Below, one piece after another: positions 54,022-62,331 of a stretch of DNA of 64,000 nt. Each line of letters opens with the position of its first letter. Position 1 is the stretch's first letter. Source of the DNA: Agrobacterium tumefaciens. GTDB lineage: Bacteria > Pseudomonadota > Alphaproteobacteria > Rhizobiales > Rhizobiaceae. Both the position numbers and the translations under genes were made by a program. Under the pieces are notes generated by a model. That model was not told where the DNA came from and did no database searches. It was given only the letters and a program-made list of their open reading frames with translations. Location: NCBI GenBank assembly GCA_017744915.1, contig JAGIAH010000009.1:186001-250000 (forward strand). The letters are read 5' to 3'.

Positions 54022-55566
54022 TCAGAAGGCGGAGAGCTTGGCTTGCGCCTTCTTTTCCCGGCGCCTCTGCACGGAGGAGGGGATGTTCATCGCCTCGCGA
54101 TATTTGGCGACGGTGCGGCGGGCGATATCGATGCCGCTCTTTTTCAGATTGTCGACAATATCATCGTCGGAAAGGACTGCCTCGGCGGCCTCCTGCGCGA
54201 TCATGGCCTTGATGCGGTGACGCACCGCTTCCGCCGAATGGCTGTCGCCGCCTTCCACGGCGCTGATCGAAACGCTGAAGAAATATTTCAGCTCGAACAA
54301 TCCGCGCGGTGTCAGCATGTATTTCTTCGACGTCACCCGGCTGACGGTGGATTCATGCATCTTGATGGCGTCGGCCACCGTCTTGAGGTTCAGCGGGCGC
54401 AGATGGTCGACGCCGTTGACGAGGAAGGCATCCTGCTGCCGCACGATTTCGGTTGCCACCTTCATGATCGTCCGGGCACGCTGGTCGAGGCTGCGGGTCA
54501 GCCAATGGGCCGTCTGCATGCACTCGGCCAGGAAATCTTGGTCCTCTCCGGCGCGGGCCTTATGTTTTGAAACCTCCGCGAAGTAGCTCTGGTTGATGAG
54601 CACGCGCGGCAGGGTATCGGGATTGATCTCCACCAGCCAGCTGCCGGTGGAGGAGGCGCGCACGATGATGTCGGGAACGATGGTCTCCGAAACCATCGAA
54701 TCGTAACCTGCGCCGGGACGGGGATTGAGCGTGCGGATTTCCGCCAGCATGTCGAGAAGGTCTTCCTCATCGACGCCGCAGAGTTTTTTCAGGGCGGCGA
54801 AATCACGTTTCGCCAGAAGCTCGAGATTGTCCACGAAAGCCCGCATGGCCGGGTCGAGCCGGTCCTTCTGGGCGAGCTGGATCGCCAGACATTCGCTCAG
54901 CGAGCGCGCAAAGATGCCGGGGGGGTCAAAACCCTGAAGCGTCTTCAAAACCTGCGCCACCGCCGATGGGGCGGCTCCCAGCCGTTCGGCGACGTCATCG
55001 ACGGCATCCGCCGCGATATAGCCGGTCTCGTCGAGCTGGCCGATCAGCGCATCGGCAATCATCCGGTCCTCGGCGGCGGAGATGGCAAGCGGCAGTTGCT
55101 GATTGAGATGGTCACCAAGGCTCTGCCTGGCCGCGACGAAGTCGTCCAGGTCATAGCTTTCTCCCGACTCCTGGCCAGGCATGGATTTCCATTGGCTCGC
55201 CAGTTCGGGCGCATCGGCCTTTCTTGGTTCGCCATCATCGGGAAAGACGTTTTCGAAGCTGGTGTCGAGCTGCTCGCCAAGATTGGCGGCGCGGTCCCCA
55301 TACCAGTCGTCGCTGTCCGGCGTCACCCTGGCGGCCGCGTCCAAAGCTTCGCCGTCGCTGAAAGTTTCCGCCTCCGCTGAAGTCTCGCCGCCCAAATCGC
55401 CATCGTTTGCCGCAATTTCCAGCAGCGGATTGCGCTCCACCTCCTGCGCGATGAACTGCGTCAGCTCAAAATGCGTCATCTGAAGCAGCTGGATGGACTG
55501 CATCAGTTGCGGTGTCATCACAAGAGACTGGTTTTGACGCAGCAAAAGGCTGGCAGACAATGCCAT
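54022..55566 (-). CDS. rpoN: RNA polymerase sigma-54 factor
   Basis: Alternative sigma factor needed for nitrogen metabolism, dicarboxylate transport and other enhancer-dependent genes. The 514 residues have region I glutamine/leucine-rich start (SLVMTPQLMQSIQLLQMTHFELTQFIAQEVERNPLLEI), an acidic region II, the core-binding region, and the RpoN box ARRTVAKYRE at about 482-491 near the C-terminus. The start ATG 55566 follows AAGGGGAG. lptB is 153 bases upstream on the same strand. It is the first gene of rpoN-hpf-ptsN. Confidence 0.97.
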   Translation of the reverse strand: MALSASLLLRQNQSLVMTPQLMQSIQLLQMTHFELTQFIAQEVERNPLLEIAANDGDLGGETSAEAETFSDGEALDAAARVTPDSDDWYGDRAANLGEQLDTSFENVFPDDGEPRKADAPELASQWKSMPGQESGESYDLDDFVAARQSLGDHLNQQLPLAISAAEDRMIADALIGQLDETGYIAADAVDDVAERLGAAPSAVAQVLKTLQGFDPPGIFARSLSECLAIQLAQKDRLDPAMRAFVDNLELLAKRDFAALKKLCGVDEEDLLDMLAEIRTLNPRPGAGYDSMVSETIVPDIIVRASSTGSWLVEINPDTLPRVLINQSYFAEVSKHKARAGEDQDFLAECMQTAHWLTRSLDQRARTIMKVATEIVRQQDAFLVNGVDHLRPLNLKTVADAIKMHESTVSRVTSKKYMLTPRGLFELKYFFSVSISAVEGGDSHSAEAVRHRIKAMIAQEAAEAVLSDDDIVDNLKKSGIDIARRTVAKYREAMNIPSSVQRRREKKAQAKLSAF

Positions 55567-55686
55567 GGCGGACGCGAAACTCCCCTTACAGCTTCTCCAT
55601 TGCCACAGTTTTCATAAATTTTGCGGAGGCGATGGAACTTGGCCCAAAAATTGCTTTTTTATCTTGTTTGGTCAAGCGTCAGGGTG

Positions 55687-55713
55687 GGGCGCGATGAAGA
55701 ATCTTTCGCGCCC
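55687..55713 (-). terminator. Hairpin after lptB
   Basis: GGGCGCGA and TCGCGCCC pair around an 11-base loop, seven bases beyond the lptB stop. It lacks a U-run, so it is at most a weak or factor-dependent terminator between lptB and rpoN. Confidence 0.4.
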
Positions 55714-55719
55714 TATAGT

Positions 55720-56529
55720 TTAAAGGCTGAAATTATTGCCGAGATAGAGGCGGCGTACATCCGGATTGTTGACGATGTCGTCCGGACGTCCATGGGTCAG
55801 CACTTCGCCGGCATGGATGATATAGGCGCGGTCGATGAGGCCGAGCGTTTCACGGACATTATGGTCTGTCACGAGAACGCCGATGCCGCGCGCTGTCAGG
55901 TGCCGCACCAGATTCTGGATGTCGCTGACCGAAATCGGGTCGACGCCGGCGAATGGCTCGTCCAGCAGCATGAAGGTCGGATCGGTCGCGAGTGCGCGCG
56001 CGATTTCCAGACGCCGCCGCTCACCGCCCGAAAGCGCCACGGCGGGCGATTTGCGCAATTGCGCAATATGGAACTCTTCCAGCAGCTCGTCGAGCTTGCG
56101 GTTGCGCTTGGCCGCATCGGGCTCATGCACTTCCAACACGGCGCGGATGTTTTCCTCGACCGTCAGACCGCGGAAAATCGAGGCTTCCTGCGGCAGGTAA
56201 CCGACGCCGAGACGGGCGCGCCTGTACATCGGCATGGTGGTGACATCATTGCCGTTGATGGCGATCTTGCCGGTATCGACGGGCACCAGGCCCGTGATCA
56301 TATAAAAACAGGTGGTTTTACCGGCGCCGTTCGGGCCGAGCAGCCCGACGGCCTCGCCACGGCGCACGACCAGCGAAACGCCGTTGACGACACGTCGCGT
56401 ATTATAGGTCTTCGTCAGACCATGCGCGATCAACGTGCCCTGATAGGGGGTCTTGTCGACCGGTGAGGCCGCGCCCGCGGATCGGCTGCGCCCGCCGCCG
56501 AATATTTTTGAGATCGAAGGTATCTTCAC
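55720..56529 (-). CDS. lptB: LPS export ABC transporter ATPase LptB
   Basis: Cytoplasmic ATPase that powers LptFG extraction of lipopolysaccharide from the inner membrane. The 269 residues have Walker A GPNGAGKTT (about 64-72), Q-loop YLPQEASIFRGLTVEENIRAVLE, signature LSGGERRRLEIARALA and Walker B FMLLDEPFAGVDP, then the switch His in VTDHNVRETL. A basic N-terminal extension (SISKIFGGGRSRSAGAAS) precedes the ATPase domain. The start codon is GTG 56529 and has no strong ribosome binding site. It is downstream of lptA by nine bases. It lies before rpoN, the usual lptB-rpoN order. Confidence 0.95.
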   Translation of the reverse strand: MKIPSISKIFGGGRSRSAGAASPVDKTPYQGTLIAHGLTKTYNTRRVVNGVSLVVRRGEAVGLLGPNGAGKTTCFYMITGLVPVDTGKIAINGNDVTTMPMYRRARLGVGYLPQEASIFRGLTVEENIRAVLEVHEPDAAKRNRKLDELLEEFHIAQLRKSPAVALSGGERRRLEIARALATDPTFMLLDEPFAGVDPISVSDIQNLVRHLTARGIGVLVTDHNVRETLGLIDRAYIIHAGEVLTHGRPDDIVNNPDVRRLYLGNNFSL

Positions 56530-56538
56530 GAGGAAAGA

Positions 56539-57102
56539 CTACTGTTTTTTCTGGGACTTCGGATCGAGCATGATCCGGACGGGGCCGCCGCAGCTTTCAA
56601 GCTTTGCCTGCCCCGTATTCATCAGAACGGTGAGCTTGCAGCCGGTAAAGACGTTCGTGCCTTCAGACAGCACGACCTGTTTGCCGGTCAGGATGAATGT
56701 CTGCGCTGCCATGTCGAATTCGCCGTGGTCGGCCGTGGCCTTCTGTGTCTCAGAGGTCAGGTAGACATTGTTGTCGACGAAGATTTTTTCGATATTGGCG
56801 TCGCCGCTGGTCAGCGAAGAGCCTTCGCCCTTGTAATTTACCGTCATCTTGCCGGCCTGAAGCGTGGTCGTGCCCTGCACAACCTTAACATTGCCGGTGA
56901 AATAGGCCTTGCGCTCCTGATCGCGAATCTCGAGCTGATCGCTTTCGATCGCGATCGGCTGGTCGCCGGAGAGCTTGACGCCCTGCATGTTGCTGGTCGT
57001 GTTCTGTGCCACAGCCACGGTTGCAAGACACGAAAAAACAAGACCTGCGGCTGCGAGGCCTGCGGTTCTGCCGAGGGAAACGGGACGGGAAATTTGCATC
57101 AT
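56539..57102 (-). CDS. lptA: Periplasmic LPS transport protein LptA
   Basis: Periplasmic bridge protein of the Lpt machine that carries LPS to the outer membrane. A signal peptide (ISRPVSLGRTAGLAAAGLVFSCLATVAVAQ) is followed by the OstA/LptA jellyroll (DQPIAIESDQLEIRDQERKAYFTGNVKVVQGTTTLQAGKMTVNYKGE). ATG 57102 gives 187 residues; a longer frame to 57222 overlaps lptC without a ribosome binding site. It sits between lptC (13 bases upstream) and lptB. Confidence 0.9.
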   Translation of the reverse strand: MMQISRPVSLGRTAGLAAAGLVFSCLATVAVAQNTTSNMQGVKLSGDQPIAIESDQLEIRDQERKAYFTGNVKVVQGTTTLQAGKMTVNYKGEGSSLTSGDANIEKIFVDNNVYLTSETQKATADHGEFDMAAQTFILTGKQVVLSEGTNVFTGCKLTVLMNTGQAKLESCGGPVRIMLDPKSQKKQ

Positions 57103-57115
57103 CTGGACCGGGCTC

Positions 57116-57781
57116 TCACTTGCCTTCATTCTTGATATTGGATGCAGCGATACGTGCCCGTACCTGCCCCGAAAATGTAATAGTCTTGCCATTATCGGCG
57201 ATGTCAATCGATTGCGCAACAATCGAGCCGTCGTTTGTTTTGATCGAAACCGGCTCCTGGCTGCTCATTTTCCCGGCCTTCAGATCGACATCCGCAGACT
57301 GGAACTTCGCTTGTATGCCATTGCTGAGATTGATGTCAAAAGGGGCGGTCATCTTCAGCTTGTTGGTGGCTCGGTCGAAGATACCTTCCTTGGCGATCAC
57401 CTGCGCGACGCTGTCGTTTACCGGTACTGCCGCCAGAACCTTCTCAAGCGTCATGAGGTTGGGGTTGGCGATGTCCTGCAACGCACGGTCGGCGTTCATG
57501 GAATAATCGATCCCCTTCTCGTTGCGGCCGGCAACGGCAGGCTTTTCCATCACGATCTTGCCGTCCTCTATTCTCGCACTTTCAAGCGAGACCTCCTCGG
57601 GTGCCCAGGTCCGGATGACCGAAACGGCAATGAAGGCGAGCGAAATGATCGCCGCGCCGAGCGGCAGGATGATTTTCAGCCGTTTTACGCGCGCGGAATG
57701 CCTCAGCGCGTTGTCATAGGCGCCGTTCTGGTCATTGGGCAGCGAAAATGCTGGCGCGGGTTCGCGGAGTCTTTCGAGCAT
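57116..57781 (-). CDS. lptC: LptC-like LPS export protein
   Basis: Single-span inner-membrane protein of the LptC/DUF1239 family that joins LptBFG to LptA. In 221 residues a cytosolic segment (MLERLREPAPAFSLPNDQNGA) is followed by one membrane helix (LKIILPLGAAIISLAFIAVSVI, residues about 36-57) and a periplasmic OstA-like domain (MTAPFDINLSNGIQAKFQSADVDLKAGKMSSQEPVSIKTNDGSIVAQS). The start at 57781 is the conservative one; ATG 57814 and the end of the frame at 57826 are alternatives. It is the first gene of lptC-lptA-lptB and is divergent from sppA. Confidence 0.88.
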   Translation of the reverse strand: MLERLREPAPAFSLPNDQNGAYDNALRHSARVKRLKIILPLGAAIISLAFIAVSVIRTWAPEEVSLESARIEDGKIVMEKPAVAGRNEKGIDYSMNADRALQDIANPNLMTLEKVLAAVPVNDSVAQVIAKEGIFDRATNKLKMTAPFDINLSNGIQAKFQSADVDLKAGKMSSQEPVSIKTNDGSIVAQSIDIADNGKTITFSGQVRARIAASNIKNEGK

Positions 57782-58016
57782 AAGAGTGGGTCCGGAATGC
57801 TTCTCGGGCGCCATTCTGGCGCACAATCGAAGCTTGTGTCTCTATCTAAATGTCTTTGGCATGAGTGCTTTGTCCTGCCAATATGGTTTTTGTCTGGAAA
57901 GGTGCAAGGGAAATGCGAATTTTATCGTAATTCTGGTTTCCTTATTGTTTCCTTGCGGCGTCGCGCTAGAAGAACCATATGGCCTGAAGCGCAAAGGCGG
58001 ATGACAGAGGTTTTCG
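57782..58016. promoter_or_regulatory. lptC/sppA divergent promoter region
   Basis: About 235 bases between the lptC and sppA starts. No clear sigma-70 pattern, operator or riboswitch fold was found on either strand. Confidence 0.3.
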
Positions 58017-58970
58017 ATGGATAATATGGCGATAGCGGATCGCAGGCGGTTGCGCCGCAAGCTGACTTTCTGGCGGATTGCCGCCGTTCTCCTGCTCGTT
58101 GCCGGCGCTTTCGGTCTTTACCGGTTTTTCTGGGAAGAGCCGCAGAAGAGCGAGAAGCCCCATATCGCCCGCGTCGAAGTCTCCGGTCTCATCCAGGACA
58201 ATACCGAACTTCTGGAGCGGCTCGACAAGATCGCCAAGAGCGACAATGTCAAAGGGCTGATCGTGTCGATTTCCTCGCCCGGCGGCACCACCTATGGCGG
58301 TGAGCGCATCTTCAAGGCCATTCGCGGCGTGGCGGAAAAGAAGCCGGTCGTTTCCGATGTCCGCACGCTGGCGGCTTCCGCCGGCTATATGATCGCCTCC
58401 GCCGGCGATGTCATCATCGCCGGGGAAACCTCGATCACCGGCTCGATCGGTGTGATCTTCCAATATCCTCAGATCGGCCAGCTGATGGACAAGCTCGGCG
58501 TCTCGCTGCAGGAAATCAAGTCCTCGCCGATGAAGGCGGAGCCTTCGCCCTTCCATGAGGCGCCCGAAGAGGCCAAGACGATGATCCGCGCCATGGTGAT
58601 GGACAGCTATGGCTGGTTCGTCGATCTGGTCGCCGATCGCCGCAAATTGCCGCGTGAGGATGTGCTGAAATTGGCGGATGGCTCGATCTTCACCGGTCGC
58701 CAGGCGCTCGCCAACAGGCTGGTCGATACGCTGGGCGGCGAAAAGGAAATTCGCAGCTATTTCGAAACACGCGGTGTAGCCAAGGATTTGCCGATCGTCG
58801 AATGGCGCGCGCCGTCGTCCCGTTCGCCTTTTGCGCTTTTCAGTGTTGCGCAAATAGCGAAGTTTCTGGGATATGACGATTTAATACCCTTTGCGGGGCC
58901 CAGCCAGCTCGGTGCGGACAAGTTGTTTCTTGACGGTCTTGTTTCCGTTTGGCAGGTTGAGCCGCGTTAA
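58017..58970 (+). CDS. sppA: Signal peptide peptidase SppA
   Basis: Inner-membrane serine protease that degrades released signal peptides. The 317 residues have one N-terminal membrane helix ([23 protein letters not shown], about 17-39), then the short-form SppA (S49) domain: [43 protein letters not shown] (Ser of the SASAGY-like motif) and [37 protein letters not shown] with the catalytic Lys. It is divergent from lptC; ihfB follows 26 bases later. Start ATG 58017 has AGAGG eight bases upstream. Confidence 0.96.
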   Translation: MDNMAIADRRRLRRKLTFWRIAAVLLLVAGAFGLYRFFWEEPQKSEKPHIARVEVSGLIQDNTELLERLDKIAKSDNVKGLIVSISSPGGTTYGGERIFKAIRGVAEKKPVVSDVRTLAASAGYMIASAGDVIIAGETSITGSIGVIFQYPQIGQLMDKLGVSLQEIKSSPMKAEPSPFHEAPEEAKTMIRAMVMDSYGWFVDLVADRRKLPREDVLKLADGSIFTGRQALANRLVDTLGGEKEIRSYFETRGVAKDLPIVEWRAPSSRSPFALFSVAQIAKFLGYDDLIPFAGPSQLGADKLFLDGLVSVWQVEPR

Positions 58971-58996
58971 AAATCCAATTCTTTCAGGGGGCAACC

Positions 58997-59299
58997 GTGA
59001 TCAAGTCTGAACTGGTGCAGATCGTTGCTGCGCGTAACCCGCACCTTTATCACCGCGATGTGGAAAACATCGTCAATGCGGTGCTGGATGAAATCACCGA
59101 TGCCCTGGCGGCGGGAAATCGTGTCGAGCTTCGCGGTTTCGGCGCATTTTCGGTGAAGAACCGTCCGTCCCGCTCGGGCCGGAACCCTCGCACGGGTGAA
59201 TCGGTTTTCGTCGAGGAAAAATGGGTGCCCTTCTTTAAGACGGGCAAGGAACTGCGTGAGCGCCTGAACCCGGGTATGGGCGACGAAGAGGACGATTGA
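58997..59299 (+). CDS. ihfB: Integration host factor subunit beta, GTG start
   Basis: DNA-bending nucleoid protein that pairs with IhfA. The 100-residue HU-fold protein has [49 protein letters not shown], the DNA-binding arm and the IHF-type C-terminal. The GTG at 58997 follows a good CAGGGGGCAACC. It is 26 bases downstream of sppA and likely co-transcribed with it. Many rhizobial IHF targets include sigma-54 promoters, which fits the presence of rpoN in this window. Confidence 0.95.
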   Translation: MIKSELVQIVAARNPHLYHRDVENIVNAVLDEITDALAAGNRVELRGFGAFSVKNRPSRSGRNPRTGESVFVEEKWVPFFKTGKELRERLNPGMGDEEDD

Positions 59300-59364
59300 T
59301 CGTTCTGACGCCTGGTGACTGAAAAGGAGCCGGCGGAACACCCGCAGCGATGGAGTATTGTCGG

Positions 59365-59706
59365 ATGTCGAAAAAAATCATCAACCTCATCATCCTGCTT
59401 CCACTGGCGATCATCCTCGTCATCCTGTGCGTGGCCAACCGTCAGTCCGTGACGCTGGCGCTCAATCCCTTCCGACCGGAGGATGGCGTGCTGTCCTTCA
59501 CCGCGCCGTTTTTCGTCTTCCTGTTTCTGGCGGTCATTTCTGGCGTGCTGCTGGGGTCGGCGGTCACCTGGTTCGCCCAGGGCAAACATCGCAAACGCGC
59601 CCGTATCGAAGCGAAAGAGGCCGTCCGCTGGCACGAGGAGGCGAACCGCCAGAAGGCCGCCGCCACCGGACAGCCGCCGCATGCGGGACAGCTCCCGGCA
59701 AAGTGA
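59365..59706 (+). CDS. LapA-domain membrane protein
   Basis: A 113-residue protein of the LapA (YciS) family: two hydrophobic helices (about residues 4-24, IINLIILLPLAIILVILCVA, and 44-64, APFFVFLFLAVISGVLLGSAV) linked by a loop with NRQSVTLALNPF, then a basic Arg/Lys/Glu coiled tail. E. coli YciS/LapA works with LapB to control LpxC and so LPS levels; the lpt genes are near. ATG 59365 has GGAG nine bases upstream. It is 65 bases after ihfB, so it may share its promoter. Confidence 0.85.
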   Translation: MSKKIINLIILLPLAIILVILCVANRQSVTLALNPFRPEDGVLSFTAPFFVFLFLAVISGVLLGSAVTWFAQGKHRKRARIEAKEAVRWHEEANRQKAAATGQPPHAGQLPAK

Positions 59707-59797
59707 TGGCGCCGACATTTGTTCCGGCTCTAGGCGAGTGCCGCGTGTAATGCTATTTGCTGCGCAATAACACGCGGGCAGAAGCGGAAAGATTCCA

Positions 59798-60931
59798 TTG
59801 AAGAAAAAAGACAGCCGGCCGGGCAATCGCGCGCGCGCCGGGAGCGAAAAAAAACAGGTTCATGCCGCAAAGCCGGCACGCCGTGCGGATGCCGCGCCAA
59901 AAAAGCGCGAGCCCGATGCGGTGCGTAGCGTGCCGAAAGCCACGCCGAAGGAAAAGGTTACCGCAGCGCCCGCCCTTGAGCAGGCGCCTCCGCGTCCCCT
60001 CAAGCAGCGCACCGGAGAATTGCCCGCAGAACAGGTTCCCGTCATTCTGGAATCGAGTGGCGCGGGTGATTTTCACCTCATCGACAGCGGCAACGGCCTG
60101 AAGCTCGAACAATATGGCGATTACCGTATCGTCCGTCCCGAGGCGCAGGCTCTCTGGCAGCCTTCCGTTCCCGACCGCGTGTGGCAGAATGCCGATGCCA
60201 TCTTTACCGGCGATACGGATGAAGACGGCATGGGCCGCTGGCGTTTTCCAAAGGCGGCGCTGGGTGAAACCTGGCCATTGTCCCTGCTGGGTGTTGATTT
60301 TCTTGGCCGCTTCACGGCGTTTCGGCATGTCGGGGTCTTTCCGGAACAGATCGTGCATTGGGAATGGCTGAAACATGCCGTCGAGACGGCCGACCGGCCG
60401 CTGAAAGTGCTCAACCTGTTCGGTTACACCGGCGTCGCCTCGCTGGTCGCTGCGGCGGCCGGTGCTGAAGTGACGCATGTCGATGCTTCCAAGAAGGCGA
60501 TTGGTTGGGCCAAGGAAAATCAGGCGCTCGCCGGGCTCGATCAGGCGCCGATCCGCTGGATTTGCGAAGACGCTATGAAGTTCATCCAGCGCGAAGAACG
60601 CCGCGGCAACAGCTATGACATCATCCTCACCGATCCGCCGAAATTCGGTCGCGGCACCCATGGTGAAGTCTGGCAATTGTTCGACCACCTGCCGCTGATG
60701 CTGGATATCTGCCGGGAAATCCTGTCGCCCAAGGCGCTTGGTCTGGTGCTGACGGCCTATTCCATTCGGGCCAGCTTCTATTCGATGCATGAGCTGATGC
60801 GCGAAATCATGCGCGGCGCCGGCGGTGTCGTCGCATCCGGCGAACTGGTCATCCGCGAGGCGGGGCTTGACGGCAAGACGCCGGGCCGGGTGCTTTCCAC
60901 ATCGCTGTTCAGCCGCTGGGAGCCGAAATGA
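59798..60931 (+). CDS. Class I SAM-dependent methyltransferase, RlmI-like, TTG start
   Basis: A 377-residue methyltransferase with a low-complexity Lys/Ala/Pro-rich N-terminal tail (about residues 1-75) in place of the PUA domain of RlmI. It then has the RlmI-type catalytic domain: GRFTAFRHVGVFPEQIVHWEW, LKVLNLFGYTGVASLVAAAAGAEVTHVDASKKAIGWAKEN (SAM motif I and acidic loop), and DIILTDPPKFGRGTHGEVW with the DPPxF motif. rRNA m5C or m2G specificity is not determined. The start is TTG 59798 with GGAAAG upstream. It overlaps the next gene by four bases (ATGA). Confidence 0.87.
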   Translation: MKKKDSRPGNRARAGSEKKQVHAAKPARRADAAPKKREPDAVRSVPKATPKEKVTAAPALEQAPPRPLKQRTGELPAEQVPVILESSGAGDFHLIDSGNGLKLEQYGDYRIVRPEAQALWQPSVPDRVWQNADAIFTGDTDEDGMGRWRFPKAALGETWPLSLLGVDFLGRFTAFRHVGVFPEQIVHWEWLKHAVETADRPLKVLNLFGYTGVASLVAAAAGAEVTHVDASKKAIGWAKENQALAGLDQAPIRWICEDAMKFIQREERRGNSYDIILTDPPKFGRGTHGEVWQLFDHLPLMLDICREILSPKALGLVLTAYSIRASFYSMHELMREIMRGAGGVVASGELVIREAGLDGKTPGRVLSTSLFSRWEPK

Positions 60932-61788
60932 CGAAGGACATGCGCGAAAACACCACGCGCCGGGTTGGCCAGGTCAAGGAAGTGACGAGCCTTGCCAATC
61001 CCATCATCAAGGATATCAAGGCGCTCACCCAGAAAAAGGGCAGGGAAGAGACCGGCACCTTCATGGCTGAAGGCCTGAAGCTGGTCATCGATGCGCTCGA
61101 ACTGGGCTGGACGATCAAGACGCTGGTTTATGCCAAGGCCGCCAAGGGCAAGCCGCTGGTGGAACAGGCGGCGGTAAAGACCGTCGCATCGGGCGGTCTG
61201 GTGCTCGAAGTCAGCGAAAAGGTCATCGCCTCGATCACCCGCCGCGACAATCCGCAGATGGTCGTCGGTATTTTCGAACAGAAATGGAAGCCGCTGAAGG
61301 ATATCCGCCCGGAAAAGGGCGAGACCTATATCGCGCTCGACCGGGTGCGCGATCCCGGCAATCTCGGCACCATCATCCGCACGGCGGATGCGGCCGGCGC
61401 CTCGGGCGTCATTCTGGTCGGCGATTGCACTGATCCATTTTCGCTGGAGACGGTGCGCGCCACCATGGGTTCGGTCTTCGCCACGCCCGTCGCTCGCGCG
61501 TCCGTCGAGGAATTCCTCGCCTGGAAAAAATCGGCTCATGTCAGCGTCGTTGCCACGCATCTTGCCGGTTCCGTGGATTATCGAAAGATCGACTATGCCG
61601 GCAAACCGGTGGTGATCCTGATGGGCAATGAACAATCCGGCCTGCCGCCGGAACTGGCCGGCAAGGCCGACCAGCTGGCTCGCATCCCCCAGCAGGGCCG
61701 CGCCGACAGCCTCAATCTCGCCATCGCAACGGCCGTCATGCTGTTTGAAGCACGGCGACATCTCCTCGAACTCGCACCGGTGACGTAA
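60928..61788 (+). CDS. SPOUT-family RNA 2'-O-methyltransferase (TrmH/RlmB type)
   Basis: A 286-residue methyltransferase with the trefoil-knot SPOUT fold. The motifs are: [29 protein letters not shown] (motif 1, Arg), [59 protein letters not shown] (motifs 2 and 3). The N-terminal substrate-binding domain ([20 protein letters not shown]) is TrmH/RlmB-like. The substrate, tRNA Gm18 or 23S G2251, cannot be decided from sequence. Its ATG lies in the end of the previous gene, and its last base is the first of the lspA start. Confidence 0.9.
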   Translation: MTKDMRENTTRRVGQVKEVTSLANPIIKDIKALTQKKGREETGTFMAEGLKLVIDALELGWTIKTLVYAKAAKGKPLVEQAAVKTVASGGLVLEVSEKVIASITRRDNPQMVVGIFEQKWKPLKDIRPEKGETYIALDRVRDPGNLGTIIRTADAAGASGVILVGDCTDPFSLETVRATMGSVFATPVARASVEEFLAWKKSAHVSVVATHLAGSVDYRKIDYAGKPVVILMGNEQSGLPPELAGKADQLARIPQQGRADSLNLAIATAVMLFEARRHLLELAPVT

Positions 61789-62276
61789 TGGCCAAAGCGG
61801 CATTGTTCTCGAAATTCGCTCCGGCTTTTGCGCTGATCGTTGCCGCACTGGTGCTGGATCAGATCGTCAAGCAGCTGGTCGAGGCCTATCTGCCGCTGCA
61901 GGAGATGGTTCCGGTGGCGCCGTTTCTGGCGCTTTACCGCACCTACAATCTCGGTGTCGCCTTTTCGATGCTGGAGGACATGCACGGCTGGTTCATCGTC
62001 AGCATGCGGCTCGTCATCGTGGTCTTCGTTTTGTGGCTGTGGCGCAAGACGGCGGCGGACCGCACCTTCGCCCATCTCGGCTTTGCCTTCATCATTGCCG
62101 GTGCGGCTGGCAATCTTCTCGACCGCTTTTTTTACGGCCACGTCATCGACTATATCCTGTTTCACACGCAGACATGGTCGTTTGCCGTGTTCAATCTGGC
62201 TGACAGTTTCATAACCATCGGTGCGGCCTGCGTCATTCTCGATGAATTTCTGCACGCCCGGGCGGCCAAAAAGTAA
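61788..62276 (+). CDS. lspA: Prolipoprotein signal peptidase
   Basis: Inner-membrane aspartyl protease that removes lipoprotein signal peptides after diacylglyceryl transfer. The 162 residues have four hydrophobic helices and the five conserved boxes: [10 protein letters not shown] (D), [10 protein letters not shown] (N-x-G-x-A-F), [17 protein letters not shown] (catalytic Asp) and [11 protein letters not shown] (catalytic Asp). It starts at 61788 sharing one base with the upstream stop (TAATG). It ends the four-part chain of overlapping genes from the RlmI-like gene and precedes the histidine kinase by 55 bases. Confidence 0.97.
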   Translation: MAKAALFSKFAPAFALIVAALVLDQIVKQLVEAYLPLQEMVPVAPFLALYRTYNLGVAFSMLEDMHGWFIVSMRLVIVVFVLWLWRKTAADRTFAHLGFAFIIAGAAGNLLDRFFYGHVIDYILFHTQTWSFAVFNLADSFITIGAACVILDEFLHARAAKK

Positions 62277-62305
62277 AATTTTAGCGTTTCAGCCAAACAT
62301 ATCAA

Positions 62306-62327
62306 AACCGCTGCCGTGGTAGCGGTT
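62306..62327 (+). promoter_or_regulatory. Hairpin before the histidine kinase start
   Basis: AACCGCT and AGCGGTT make a perfect 7-bp stem with an 8-base loop, four bases before ATG 62332. The only Shine-Dalgarno-like bases (AGCGG) lie within the right arm, so the structure could repress translation. Confidence 0.45.
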
Positions 62328-62331
62328 GTGT